Part shown: in pieces, positions 37,197 to 46,500 of the stretch
How the letters are laid out: each line of letters begins with the position of its first letter
Position numbering within the stretch: the first letter of the stretch is position 1
From: Azospirillum doebereinerae
Lineage (GTDB): Bacteria > Pseudomonadota > Alphaproteobacteria > Azospirillales > Azospirillaceae
Reading direction: 5' to 3'
Assembly (NCBI RefSeq): GCF_003989665.1
Contig: NZ_RZIJ01000002.1
Span: forward strand, 346,660 to 410,659
DNA length: 64,000 nucleotides
Program-made: the position numbers and the translations under genes
The notes under the pieces: model-generated
What the model was told of the DNA's origin: nothing
The model's database searches: none
Seen by the model: only the letters and a program-made list of their open reading frames with translations

Positions 37197-38303
37197 ATGG
37201 CAATTGAGACGATCGCCGGCGGCACTTCGCCCGGCACGACCATCCAGCAGGTGCTTACCTCCTCCACCTCTCCGACGAATCCTTCCGTCCCCACATCGAC
37301 CGCCACGTCGGTGCTGACGAACCCCTCCGTGGTCAACGCGACGGGAATCACGCAGATCGTCACCGCGACCGGCGAAAGCACCGTCCAAGCCGGGAACCAG
37401 GACGGAACCGCCACGATCATCACCGACAATTCCCGGCCGGTGACCCTGGTCGGCGGAACCGGGTCGAACCAGCTTCTCATCGGCAACGGCGCGAACGGCT
37501 CGCTGGTGGTGACCGGGGCCGGCAGCGGCACCGTGGTCGGCGGCGACGGCAACGGCACCGTGGTCATCAATGACCGTTCCTCCGTATCCTCAGGGTCGGC
37601 CGCGCCGGACGGCAAGAACCTCAACGTCGTGCTGGGCAGCGGCAACAGCACCGTGATCGGAGCCGGCACCCAAGACCCCTCCGCCACCGCAAGGACCACG
37701 ATCGCGGGGGGAAGCGGAAGTGCGTTTGCCGATCTGCGGGGGGCGAACAACGATTATTACGTCAACGTCAACAGCGGTACGGTCTGGGGTGGACAGGGCG
37801 ACAACATCATCGGCGTCGGGGCCGGCAATTCGACCGTGATCGGCGGGACGGGTTCCAACACGCTGATCGGCGGTTCGGGCGACACGGCGATCTTCAGCGG
37901 CACCGGCCACTCCACGATGTTCGGCGGTTCGGGCTCCACCAACATGTTCGCGCAGAACGACACTGCGTCCCTGTTCGTCGGCGGTTCGGGAAAGTCGACG
38001 ATGTCCGGCGCCGCCGCGGCCGACACCCTGATCGGCGGTACCGGCCAAAGCACCATGTACGGGGGCGGCGGCTCCAACATCTTCGTGTTCAGCACCGTGT
38101 TCGGCGGCGGCCGTGCCGTCGTCGGTGATTTCGGTGCGTCGGCCGGCAACCGCATCGCCGTCCAAGGCTATGGGCTGAGCGCGGCCGATCTCGCCCAGCG
38201 CGCGACCGTCTCCGGCGGCAACACGTCCTTGACCTTGCCGGACGGCACCCAGATCACCCTGGTCGGCTTCACCGGACTCAACAGCAGCCACTTCGCCGTT
38301 TGA
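37197..38303 (+). CDS. RTX-like glycine-rich repeat protein, probable T1SS substrate
   Basis: 368 aa. A Thr/Ser/Pro-rich start (about 1-80) is followed by irregular glycine-rich repeats such as VGGTGSNQLLIGNG, IGGTGSNTLIGGSGD and FGGSGSTNMF. They have the beta-roll spacing of RTX repeats, but most calcium-binding Asp residues are replaced by Ser or Thr. The C-terminus (LPDGTQITLVGFTGLNSSHF) matches the end of many type I secreted repeat proteins, where the uncleaved signal lies. No N-terminal signal peptide. The T1SS genes at 28494-32112 are the obvious exporter. A structural or adhesive surface protein is inferred. Confidence 0.8.
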   Translation: MAIETIAGGTSPGTTIQQVLTSSTSPTNPSVPTSTATSVLTNPSVVNATGITQIVTATGESTVQAGNQDGTATIITDNSRPVTLVGGTGSNQLLIGNGANGSLVVTGAGSGTVVGGDGNGTVVINDRSSVSSGSAAPDGKNLNVVLGSGNSTVIGAGTQDPSATARTTIAGGSGSAFADLRGANNDYYVNVNSGTVWGGQGDNIIGVGAGNSTVIGGTGSNTLIGGSGDTAIFSGTGHSTMFGGSGSTNMFAQNDTASLFVGGSGKSTMSGAAAADTLIGGTGQSTMYGGGGSNIFVFSTVFGGGRAVVGDFGASAGNRIAVQGYGLSAADLAQRATVSGGNTSLTLPDGTQITLVGFTGLNSSHFAV

Positions 38304-38401
38304 CGTCCCCCGGAAAGATCACGCGCCATGGCCGTGCGACTCGGCTAATCCGTTGATCGGCGGTGTCCGCTTTCCAGAGCGGGCGCACGGGCATTGGGGT
38401 G

Positions 38402-41400
38402 ATGGTGCAGAAGCATAAGCCTTGGGCAAAGCTGACGGCGCTCGAACGGATGGCGGCGGCTGGACGTTTCGACGAATGCATCGAACCGGCCCGCGCGCTG
38501 CTCGGCGATCCTGCCTGTCATATGAAGGCCGTCATTCTCCTGGCGCGATGCGCCGCCGGGCAATCACGGTTCGGCGAAGCCCTGCGCTGGGCCGGACGGG
38601 CGCACCGTGGCTCTCCGGCAGACAGCAGCGTGGGGACGTTCTACGGAGCGCTGCTGATCGCCGACGGCCAGCCGTCCCGCGCCGTCCCGGTCTTGGCCGA
38701 AGCGTTCCGCAAGGGGCAGTCCGCAGAAACCGGCGCAGCACTTACCCAGGCGCTGACGGCGAGCGGTCTGAATCCCGACGCGGTGCGACATCTGTCCATT
38801 CTGCTCGACCGCTTCCCGGTCTCGCGGACGCCGCTTCTCCGGCAGGTCGCCGACCGTATGATCCTTGACGGCGCCGCTCCGGGCTGGGTGTCCTGCGAGG
38901 CCGGCGACCGCCTGGAAGGGACCCTGCCCCTGTCGTGGTTCGCGCCGGACGATCCCATCCGGCTTCTGGCCGATGGTCGGGAACTTCTGCGGATGGAAGC
39001 CAGCGCCTTCGTGGACCGGTTCGGACATATACCAGCGGACGGCACTCCGAACGGCGCCTTGGCCGGTTTCGCGTTATCCTTCGAAGCGGGTCTGCATGGT
39101 GCGGACATCGCGCTGTTGCGCGGCGAGAGCCCTTTCCTCGGGGCGCCCACCCGTCTGCGCCCCCGCCCCGCCGAGGTCGAAGGGGTGGTCGACATCGAGG
39201 GCGCGCAGCTTCGGGGATGGGCGCGCCTCGTCCAGCATCCGGAGCGGCCGGTCGCGGTCGTCGTCCGCGACGAGGCCGGCCGCGCCTTCACAATCCCGGC
39301 CGATCGGACGTCGGGATCGGCGGAGATCCCGGACGACGGCTCCCCCCCTGATTTCTCCATCGACCTGGAAACGACCGGGCTCGCGCCGGGCTGGCTCGAA
39401 GTCGGCGCCGGACCGGACCGCACGCCGCTCGCCGGCAGCCGCCTGCGTTGGATCGACACCCGCGCAGCCTTGCGCGGCCTCACCCGGCTGTCGCGATCGG
39501 TCCGCCGGCCGGATATCCCCTGCCAACTCGATGCCGCGACCGTCGAAGCGGTCGTAGCGGCGCTCGAGCGCGCACCGTCGCCGGTTCAGCCGACCCGTCC
39601 GGTGATGCCGCCGCGTCCGTTCCGGACCGACCGGCGGACCGACATCGTCATTCCCGTCTACAAGGGCCACGCCGAGACCCTGGCCTGCCTGGACAGCGTT
39701 CTGGCGAGCGGCGCCGTGCCGGCAGGCTGCGAACTCGTCGTGATCGACGACGCCAGCCCCGAACCTGCCTTGGTCCGCGACCTCCGGGCGCTGGCGGCGG
39801 CCGGCCGGATCACGCTGCTGAGGAACGAACGGAACCTCGGCTTTCCGGCGACCGTCAACCGGGGATTCGATCTGCATCCGGACCGCGACGTCATCGTTCT
39901 GAACGCCGACACGGTGGTCAGCGGCGACTGGGCCGGGCGGCTTCGCCGCGCCGCCTACGCTGCGCACGACGTCGGGACCGTGACTCCGCTGTCCAACAAC
40001 GCCACGATCCTCAGTTATCCGTCCTCGGTCCCGGCCGGCGCCCGGACCGGGAATGATGAGCCGCCACCGTTGACCGCCGATCAGGCCGCGGCCCTGGACT
40101 GCCTGGCTTCGGAGACCAACACCGGGTTGTGGATCGAGATCCCGACCGCCGTCGGCTTCTGCATGTATGTCCGGCGCGATTGCCTGGACGAGGCCGGGGG
40201 CTTTTCCGAGGACCGCTTCTCGACCGGCTACGGTGAGGAGAACGACTTCTGCATGCGGGCGCGGCGACTGGGATGGCGCCATCTCGCGGCAACCGACACG
40301 CTGGTGGCCCATGTCGGGGGGCGCTCCTTCGGGTCCCGCAAGGCTCTGCTCCTGGCCCGCAACCTGAGGATTCTCAACCAGCTGCATCCCGGCTACGACA
40401 CCCTGATCCGGGATTTCCTGAAGCGGGACCCGCTGATCGAAGCCCGGCGGCGGCTCGACCTTGCCCGCTGGCCACGGGAGGACTCACAGGGATACGGGCC
40501 AGCAACGCTCCTCGTCACGCTCGATCTCGGCGGCGGGGTCGAGCGCCATGTCCGCGGACGTTGCGCCACGCTGCGGGCGGCCGGGCGACGGGCTTTGCTG
40601 CTCGAACCGGTCGCCGCAGCCGACGGAACGCCGGAGCGCTGCCGGATCGTCGATCCGCAGCACGAGGATCTGCAGGATCTCGTTTTTTCCACCGCTGCGG
40701 AACTGGACCGGCTGGTCGCGGTCCTGCGGCTGGCGGGTGTCGAGGCCGTGGAGTTCCACCATCTCCTGAACCACGATCCCATTCTGCTCACGCTGCCGGA
40801 CAGGCTGGGGGTGCCGCATGAGGTCGTCGTCCATGACTACAGCTGGATCTGCCCGCGCATCACCCTCATCGACGGCAGCGGACGCTATTGCGGGGAACCG
40901 GACGCCGCGGTCTGCGATTCCTGCGTCGAGGAGAACGGTTCCCGCTACCGGCAGGCGGTTCCGGTCGAGAAGTTCCGCCAGCGCGCGGCGGGGCTGCTCG
41001 GCAGTGCGCGGCGAGTGGTGGTCGCCAGCCGCGACGCCGCCGCCCGGATCGCACGCCATGTCCCGGCGGCATCGCTGACGATCGAACCGTGGGAGCCGCC
41101 GCTGCCCATTCCCGATCCGCCCCTGTACCGCCGCGCGGCCGGACGGTGGCGGGTCGGACTCGTCGGCGCGATCGGCCGGCACAAGGGCTACGACATTCTG
41201 CTCGGCTGCGCGGCCGACGCTGCGTCGCGCGATCTACCGCTCGAGTTCGTGGTCGTCGGCTACAGCCAGGACGACGCTCCCCTGTTCGCCACCGGCCGGG
41301 TGTTCGTCACCGGGCGCTTCGCCGAAGGTGAAGCGGAGGGACTGCTTCGTGAGAACGCCATCGATCTCGTCTTCCTGCCGTCGGTCTGGCCCGAGACCTG

Positions 41401-41638
41401 GTGCTACGCCCTGTCCGATGTCTGGCGCGCTGGCCTGGAAGCCGTGGCCTTCGATCTCGGCACCATCGCCGAACGGATCCGGGAACGCGGACGCGGCCAT
41501 CTGCTGCCTCCCACTCTCGGCGTAGCGGCGATCAACGATGCGCTCCTGGATTGCCTGGAATCCGCACCGACGCCTATCCCCGTCAGTCCGAACCCGGTTG
41601 CCTCGATTTTCCACAGCGCCTTGCAGGACCCGCAATGA
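38402..41638 (+). CDS. GT2-GT4 fusion glycosyltransferase with N-terminal TPR-like region
   Basis: 1078 aa from the ATG with GGGG upstream; a GTG at 38363 adds 13 residues. Residues 1-~150 look like helical repeats (AAAGRFDECIEPARALLG). About 170-400 is a beta-rich region similar in style to that of the minus-strand giant. The GT2 domain starts near 414 (TDIVIPVYKGHAETLACL) with VLNADTVVSGDW (D-x-D) near 500 and GEENDFCMRARRLGW. The GT4 domain starts near 700 (LLVTLDLGGGVERHV) with GLVGAIGRHKGYDILL. The organisation parallels the gene at 16551-20570, so the two may share an ancestor. Its stop overlaps the next start. Confidence 0.88.
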   Translation: MVQKHKPWAKLTALERMAAAGRFDECIEPARALLGDPACHMKAVILLARCAAGQSRFGEALRWAGRAHRGSPADSSVGTFYGALLIADGQPSRAVPVLAEAFRKGQSAETGAALTQALTASGLNPDAVRHLSILLDRFPVSRTPLLRQVADRMILDGAAPGWVSCEAGDRLEGTLPLSWFAPDDPIRLLADGRELLRMEASAFVDRFGHIPADGTPNGALAGFALSFEAGLHGADIALLRGESPFLGAPTRLRPRPAEVEGVVDIEGAQLRGWARLVQHPERPVAVVVRDEAGRAFTIPADRTSGSAEIPDDGSPPDFSIDLETTGLAPGWLEVGAGPDRTPLAGSRLRWIDTRAALRGLTRLSRSVRRPDIPCQLDAATVEAVVAALERAPSPVQPTRPVMPPRPFRTDRRTDIVIPVYKGHAETLACLDSVLASGAVPAGCELVVIDDASPEPALVRDLRALAAAGRITLLRNERNLGFPATVNRGFDLHPDRDVIVLNADTVVSGDWAGRLRRAAYAAHDVGTVTPLSNNATILSYPSSVPAGARTGNDEPPPLTADQAAALDCLASETNTGLWIEIPTAVGFCMYVRRDCLDEAGGFSEDRFSTGYGEENDFCMRARRLGWRHLAATDTLVAHVGGRSFGSRKALLLARNLRILNQLHPGYDTLIRDFLKRDPLIEARRRLDLARWPREDSQGYGPATLLVTLDLGGGVERHVRGRCATLRAAGRRALLLEPVAAADGTPERCRIVDPQHEDLQDLVFSTAAELDRLVAVLRLAGVEAVEFHHLLNHDPILLTLPDRLGVPHEVVVHDYSWICPRITLIDGSGRYCGEPDAAVCDSCVEENGSRYRQAVPVEKFRQRAAGLLGSARRVVVASRDAAARIARHVPAASLTIEPWEPPLPIPDPPLYRRAAGRWRVGLVGAIGRHKGYDILLGCAADAASRDLPLEFVVVGYSQDDAPLFATGRVFVTGRFAEGEAEGLLRENAIDLVFLPSVWPETWCYALSDVWRAGLEAVAFDLGTIAERIRERGRGHLLPPTLGVAAINDALLDCLESAPTPIPVSPNPVASIFHSALQDPQ

Positions 41639-42468
41639 ATTCCACACCACCGCCCGCCGACATGTTCCAGTTTCCGGATATCCACGCAATGGCACAGACG
41701 ATGCTTCTGCCGCCGGGCCTTTACGCCGTGGCGGTAAAAGGTGGCGGGCTCCCGCCGGCGCAGGATCCGCTGGCCTACCCCTTCGTGCAGGTCACCGAAG
41801 CGCCGGGCAACCCGCCCCAGACCAGGGTCGAGGTCATGGGTAACGCCGCGGACCGCTGCCTGTCCCGGGACGGCGACACGCTGGTCCTGAAGATCGAGGG
41901 TGCGCCGGCCCGGATGATTCTGACGTCCTACAAGCCGGGGGGCCGGACGGACCGCAATCTGGCGATCGAGGTACAGCGGCTGGCGCCCGCGGCCCAACAT
42001 CGCCAGGATGCGCATCCGCAAGCCGCCGCGCCGCGCGTTGCACAGGCGGAGGTGATGGTCCATGTGCAAAATCTCGGTGATCTTTGCTCCGGCAATTTCG
42101 ATTGGGCGGGGCGCCCGGGCCAGCGCCAGTGGATCGAAGCCTTCGCGGTCATGCCGCTGGCTCCTCTCGGCCCCCAGGACATCGAATACAAGGCGATAAC
42201 CGCCCAGGGTTGGGAAACGCCCTGGGTCGAAGGTGGTTCGGTCTGCGGACAGCGCGGCAATACGCTCCCACTGATCGGCTTTGCGTTGCGTCTTTGCGGG
42301 CCGGCGGCCGAACGGCTGGAATGCGTGTATGAAGGAAGCTTCCTCAGCGGATACCGCGCCGGTCCGATGCAGAACGGCGCCTTGTGCCGGTCCGATATGA
42401 CCGACGATCCGCTCGACGGCATGTTGATCCGCTTTTTCACCAAGCCGATGGCGGAGCGGGGCGCATGA
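41635..42468 (+). CDS. Protein with ChW-like (hydrophobic W) repeats, function unknown
   Basis: 277 aa, ATGA overlap with the previous gene and the next one. No signal peptide or catalytic motif. Residues ~150-277 hold two blocks resembling clostridial hydrophobic-W repeats: one with GWETPWVEGGSVCGQRG...LIGFALRL and one with FLSGYRAGPMQNGALCRS...LDGMLIRF, matching the G-W-x-x-W-x-x-x-G-x-x-x-G-T-x-G-x-x-x-x-I-E-x-I-x-I-x-L pattern. Such repeats are best known in Gram-positive surface proteins, so finding them between glycosyltransferases of a Gram-negative is unusual. It may be a glycan-binding accessory. Confidence 0.6.
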   Translation: MNSTPPPADMFQFPDIHAMAQTMLLPPGLYAVAVKGGGLPPAQDPLAYPFVQVTEAPGNPPQTRVEVMGNAADRCLSRDGDTLVLKIEGAPARMILTSYKPGGRTDRNLAIEVQRLAPAAQHRQDAHPQAAAPRVAQAEVMVHVQNLGDLCSGNFDWAGRPGQRQWIEAFAVMPLAPLGPQDIEYKAITAQGWETPWVEGGSVCGQRGNTLPLIGFALRLCGPAAERLECVYEGSFLSGYRAGPMQNGALCRSDMTDDPLDGMLIRFFTKPMAERGA

Positions 42469-43085
42469 CCGGAGACCGGTCGATGGCGTCGGTGGGATCC
42501 GCGCCTTTCCGGACGGTGCTGAACGTGGGCTGCGGGCCGCGTTCCATTACCCGGCTCCATCAGCATTTTCCGCCGCGGGACTGGCGGGAGGTGCGATTGG
42601 ATGCCGATCCGGAGGTGGAGCCCGACATCCTGGCGCAGCTTCCCCGGCTTTCCCCGGTGGCCGACGCCAGCGTCGATGCCGTGTGGGCTTCGCACAGCCT
42701 GGAGCATCTGGAGGAAGACGCCGCCCGCATCGCGCTGGAAGAATTCCTGCGGGTGCTCCGACCGGGCGGCGTCGCGATGATCGCCGTTCCGGATTTGCAG
42801 AGCGTCGCCCGGATTCTGGTCGAGGATCGGGCCGACGAAATTCTCTACCAGTCGCCGCTCGGTCCGGTGCGCGCGCTTGACGTCGTCTATGGTTTCGCTC
42901 CGCTGATCGCGGCGGGAAACACGCTGATGGCGCACCGGACGGGATTCACCGGCACCCGGCTGAAGCGCTTTCTGGAGAAGGCCGGTTTCGCAGCGCCGGT
43001 CGTGTACCGGCTGGCCAACCATGAACTCTTCGCCATCGCCAGCCGGCCGGCCGTTGGCGCGGCAGCCACGGCGGCAGTCGCATGA
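42465..43085 (+). CDS. Class I SAM-dependent methyltransferase
   Basis: 206 aa. Motif I is VLNVGCGPRS; LDADPEVEPDI fits motif II; VWASHSLEHLE and EFLRVLRPGGVAMIAVPD are the next conserved blocks, as in DUF4166/methyltransf_11-like enzymes of glycan loci. The Ala-rich tail is probably disordered. It overlaps both neighbours by ATGA, so it is translated with the glycosyltransferases. A glycan O-methyl or end-group modification is inferred. Confidence 0.85.
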   Translation: MTGDRSMASVGSAPFRTVLNVGCGPRSITRLHQHFPPRDWREVRLDADPEVEPDILAQLPRLSPVADASVDAVWASHSLEHLEEDAARIALEEFLRVLRPGGVAMIAVPDLQSVARILVEDRADEILYQSPLGPVRALDVVYGFAPLIAAGNTLMAHRTGFTGTRLKRFLEKAGFAAPVVYRLANHELFAIASRPAVGAAATAAVA

Positions 43086-44311
43086 ACGTTCTTTTCCTGC
43101 ATCAGAATTTCCCCAGCCAGTATCAGCACGTGGTCCGCCATCTGGCCGGGCAGCCGGGCAACCGGGTGGTCTTCCTGACCCGGGACAACGACAACCGCAT
43201 CCCCGGAGTCGAGCGTGTCTGCTACGAACCGTTCCGGAACGCGGGATCGCAGACGCATCACTACCTGCGCGAGGCCGAAGCCGCGGTCATTGCCGGCCAG
43301 TCGGTCTATGAGGCGGCGCTGCGACTGAAGCGGGATGGGCTGACTCCCGACATTATGATCGGCCACAATGGCTGGGGAGAAACCCTGTACCTGAAGGACG
43401 TCTGGCCGGATGTCCCGCTGCTCTCCTATTTCGAGTTCTACTACCGGGCGACCGGCGTGGATGTCGGGTTCGATCCCGCCTTCCCGACCGGCCCGAACGA
43501 CCCACCACGGGTCCGTACGAAGAATCTGATCAACCTGCTCGGCGCCGAGGCTGCCGATTGGGGACAGACGCCGACCCGCTGGCAATGGTCGCTCTATCCC
43601 GACTTCGTGCGGCAGAAGACGGTGGTCATCCATGAGGGGATCGACACCGCGATCGCCCGTCCCGACGCCGGCGCCCGACTGCGCCTGAGCGACGGCCCGA
43701 CGCTGACCCCCGGCGACGAGGTCATCACTTTTGTGGCTCGCAATCTGGAACCCTACCGAGGCTTCCCCGTCTTCATGCGCGCCCTGCCGGAAGTCCTGCG
43801 GCTGCGTCCCAACGCACAGGTGCTGATCGTCGGCGGCGACGGGGTCGGCTACGGCGCACCGCCGCCACCGGGAAAAAGCTTCCGCCAGATCATGCTGGAA
43901 GAGGTCGGCGACCGTCTGGACCTGCGTCGCATACATTTCCTCGGCAAGATCGCGCACGGCGACTTCATCAAGGTTTTGCAGATATCGGCCGCCCACGTCT
44001 ATCTGACCTACCCCTTCGTCCTGTCCTGGTCGATGCTGGAGGCCATGTCGGCCGGGTGCCTGGTGATCGGCTCCGCGACGCCGCCGGTGCAGGAGGTCGT
44101 ACGGCATGGTGAAAACGGGCTTCTCTTCGATTTTTTCGATATTGAAGCGCTCGTCGAGACAATTGTGAAGGCTCTTGAGCGGCGTGATGAACAATATCCT
44201 CTGCGTAGCGCTGCACGCGCTACGGTCCTGAGTAATTATGATCTCAAAACAGTTATTTTGCCAAAATATTTAGATATTATAGATAATATTATAAATAGAC
44301 ATTTCTTTTAA
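43082..44311 (+). CDS. GT4-family glycosyltransferase
   Basis: 409 aa. It opens MNVLFLHQNFPSQY and has the N-terminal Rossmann domain typical of GT4 capsule transferases. In the C-terminal domain, FVARNLEPYRGFPVFMRAL is the GT4 donor-binding start, VLIVGGDGVGYG follows, and SWSMLEAMSAGCLVIGS with PVQEVV is the E-x7-E donor site. No membrane segment. The last 20 codons become AT-rich (ending DIIDNIINRHFF), just before an IS insertion site, so the 3' end may have been altered by a past event. Last gene of the plus-strand glycan operon. Confidence 0.9.
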   Translation: MNVLFLHQNFPSQYQHVVRHLAGQPGNRVVFLTRDNDNRIPGVERVCYEPFRNAGSQTHHYLREAEAAVIAGQSVYEAALRLKRDGLTPDIMIGHNGWGETLYLKDVWPDVPLLSYFEFYYRATGVDVGFDPAFPTGPNDPPRVRTKNLINLLGAEAADWGQTPTRWQWSLYPDFVRQKTVVIHEGIDTAIARPDAGARLRLSDGPTLTPGDEVITFVARNLEPYRGFPVFMRALPEVLRLRPNAQVLIVGGDGVGYGAPPPPGKSFRQIMLEEVGDRLDLRRIHFLGKIAHGDFIKVLQISAAHVYLTYPFVLSWSMLEAMSAGCLVIGSATPPVQEVVRHGENGLLFDFFDIEALVETIVKALERRDEQYPLRSAARATVLSNYDLKTVILPKYLDIIDNIINRHFF

Positions 44312-44363
44312 ATGATAACCCACTCATCATCGTCGAATTTCATTTAAAACGGTTGGGGATTAA

Positions 44364-44380
44364 GAGCGCCTAACAAAACC
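44364..44380. repeat. Left inverted repeat of the IS427-type element
   Basis: The 17-bp GAGCGCCTAACAAAACC is the exact complement of 45228-45244. Confidence 0.9.
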
Positions 44381-44384
44381 GTTT

Positions 44385-45199
44385 TCAACAGCATCGGTAT
44401 CGCTGGACGAAGCGGAAGGTGATGAGGGCGGCAGCGAGTTGATGGAAAGCGGCGAAGATGTCGCTGCGGCGCTCGTAGCGGACGACGATGCGGCGGAAAC
44501 GGGCAAACCATGCCAGGGTACGCTCGACCTTCCAGCGGTGGCGGCCGAGGCGCTCGCTGGTCTCGATGCCGCGGCGGGCGATGCGCGGGATGATGGCCCG
44601 CTTGCGCAAGGCCCGGCGGCAGCGTGGATAATCGTAGCCCTTGTCGGCGTGCAGTTTGGCCGGTCGGCGTCGCGGCCGGCCGGCGCACTGCCGGATGGCC
44701 GGGATGGCGTCGACGGTGGCTTCGAGCTTCTGGCTGTCATGGACGTTGGCCGCCGAAATGGTCACGGCCAGCGGGATGCCGTTGGCGTCGATGACGATAT
44801 GGCGCTTGGACCCTGGCTTGCCGCGGTCCGTCGGGTTCGGGCCGGTGTCCGGACCCCCCTTTTTGCCGGGACGCTGGCGCTGTCCAGCGCCGCCCGGCTC
44901 CAATCGATGGCGTTGACCTGACCCAAGCGGTCCAGCAAGGCCCGGTGGATCGCCTGCCACACCCCGGCCTTGTGCCAGTCGCGCAGCCGGCGCCAGCACG
45001 TCATGCCCGAGCCGCAGCCCATCTCCCGGGGCAGCATCTCCCAGGGGATGCCGCTCTTCAGCACGAAGATGATGCCCGTCAGCGCCGCCCGGTCCTCAAC
45101 CGGAGGGCGCCCGCCCTTCGGCCGCGTCGGCCGCGCAGGAAGCAACGGCGCGATCACCGCCCACAGTTCGTCGCTCACAAGAGGTTTCGCCATGCCCAC
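44385..45199 (-). CDS. IS5-family transposase, two overlapping frames with programmed -1 frameshift
   Basis: OrfA (45199 down to 44762) starts MGMAKPLVSDELWAVIAPLL and covers the first catalytic Asp (DWSRAALDSASVPAKRG). OrfB (to 44385) carries KLHADKGYDYP (second Asp) and RWKVERTLAWFARFRRI (catalytic Glu). On the minus strand the frames overlap at AAAAAGGGGGG (around 44856-44866), an A-AAA-AAG-type slippery site giving a -1 shift, as usual for this group. The fused product is ~270 aa, a full-length IS427 DDE transposase. Flanking inverted repeats suggest it can still move. Confidence 0.88.
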
Positions 45200-45227
45200 T
45201 ATATGGGCAGCGTCCCAGCCCCCCGCT

Positions 45228-45244
45228 AGGTTTTGTTAGGCGCT
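45228..45244. repeat. Right inverted repeat of the IS427-type element
   Basis: Exact complement of 44364-44380; followed by TAA, which also precedes the left end. Confidence 0.9.
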
Positions 45245-45388
45245 CTAAGACATAGATCCTATGGAGTGGTTTGGAGAGCGTTTGAAAATGATTGGCGCTG
45301 AGAGCCTGTTTCAAAGCGCTGGCCCGATAAAGCTCTACTCGGCACTCTCGTCGCCGCTCTGGTTATGTGCGCTCCCCCCCGGCACCCA

Positions 45389-46477
45389 TCATGAGCCACT
45401 GAACATTCCAGGCTGTGTCTCAAAGAAGCGAAGGGGTTGGTTCTTGCACGTGACAACGACTACGGTGCCCGTTGGGTCAATGTCGATGCCTTTTGCGCCC
45501 CCTTCCAGGCTTCGGAATGGTTCACCAAGTCCTGTTCTGGTCTTGGCAAATGCCGCATCCCTTACTGCTTTCAATTTAAAAGAGCTAGTTAAAAACGAAG
45601 AGGCCCAGTCGTCTTGGGTCGCAAAAACATACACATTGGGAGAGCCGGCATCCGTAACGTACAAAATCTTCCCACTCGGGTCGAAGCAGAGGCCATGCGG
45701 GAAGCGTAAATCCTCATCCTGCAAGGTAACGGTCTGCGTGAAACTGGACTGTGGCGATGTGTGGCCAGCCCCACTCCCAAGCCGATCATACAAGACGATC
45801 CGATTGTGAGAAAGATCGCTCACCGCCAACCTGCTCCCGTCCTGGCTCACGGCAACGCCGTCAAGAACTTGGAAACCGTCTTGGGTAATGATGGCATCAT
45901 CTTGAAGCTGCATGCCATCCGGCGTCAGCGTGCAAACATGTGTTGTTATTGAGGGTATATTGTTGCAACTAACGAACAGGATGCCATTGAGAAAACGAAC
46001 GCCGCCTGGCCCGGTATAAATTTTCCGTTCGGGCAGCTGTTTCATTATGCCTTTCTTGCCAAACCATGGCGATGGCGCCTGATAGATCGGATCGACGAAA
46101 GACGAGAGCACTCCTTCCGTCACAAAAGGGATTTCATAAAATTGAATATCCGAACCACGATTAGCAACGACAATGACATCCTCGCTCAAAAAATCCACGC
46201 CGTGCGGGTATATCAAACTTGCTGAACGAATTTCAATTTTCAATATTACTTGAATTGGTCGAGCTGTTATATTAACATCGTAAATAAATATGCAATTATC
46301 AACAGATATAACTGCCATGCGGCGCCCAGATGGAGAGAATTTAACATCTTCCGTTCTATAGCTCTCTCCATGGGCATTTTTGTAAACATAGGAAATATTT
46401 TTTAGCATAGTATGAACAGCCGGAGATTGTTTATAATGAATTGTACCTACTGCTAGACCGGGAACGGATGCTGCCAA
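45389..46477 (-). CDS. Beta-propeller (NHL/YncE-like) protein
   Basis: 362 aa. Repeating blocks such as VKFSPSGRRMAVISVDN, DGVAVSQDGSRLAVSDLSHN, HGLCFDPSGKILYVTDAG and IDIDPTGTVVVVTCKN have the ~45-residue spacing of seven-bladed NHL/YncE propellers. No signal peptide is obvious, though LPGLAV-type start residues are mildly hydrophobic. Codon use is much less G/C-biased than in the glycan operons, suggesting transfer. It may bind a ligand or protein; no enzymatic motif is seen. It is followed 23 bases upstream on the same strand by a glycosyltransferase-like gene. Confidence 0.7.
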   Translation of the reverse strand: MAASVPGLAVGTIHYKQSPAVHTMLKNISYVYKNAHGESYRTEDVKFSPSGRRMAVISVDNCIFIYDVNITARPIQVILKIEIRSASLIYPHGVDFLSEDVIVVANRGSDIQFYEIPFVTEGVLSSFVDPIYQAPSPWFGKKGIMKQLPERKIYTGPGGVRFLNGILFVSCNNIPSITTHVCTLTPDGMQLQDDAIITQDGFQVLDGVAVSQDGSRLAVSDLSHNRIVLYDRLGSGAGHTSPQSSFTQTVTLQDEDLRFPHGLCFDPSGKILYVTDAGSPNVYVFATQDDWASSFLTSSFKLKAVRDAAFAKTRTGLGEPFRSLEGGAKGIDIDPTGTVVVVTCKNQPLRFFETQPGMFSGS

Positions 46478-46500
46478 CTCATCGTCCTACCATCTCTAGC

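Larger units (their letters stand above)
44364..45244 (-). mobile_element. IS5-family (IS427 group) insertion sequence
   Basis: 881 bp bounded by perfect 17-bp inverted repeats, GAGCGCCTAACAAAACC at 44364-44380 and its complement at 45228-45244. It is flanked on both sides by TAA (44361-44363 and 45245-45247), consistent with the short T-N-A target duplication of this group. It lies ~50 bases after the GT4 stop, with the transposase on the minus strand. It seems complete. Confidence 0.9.
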
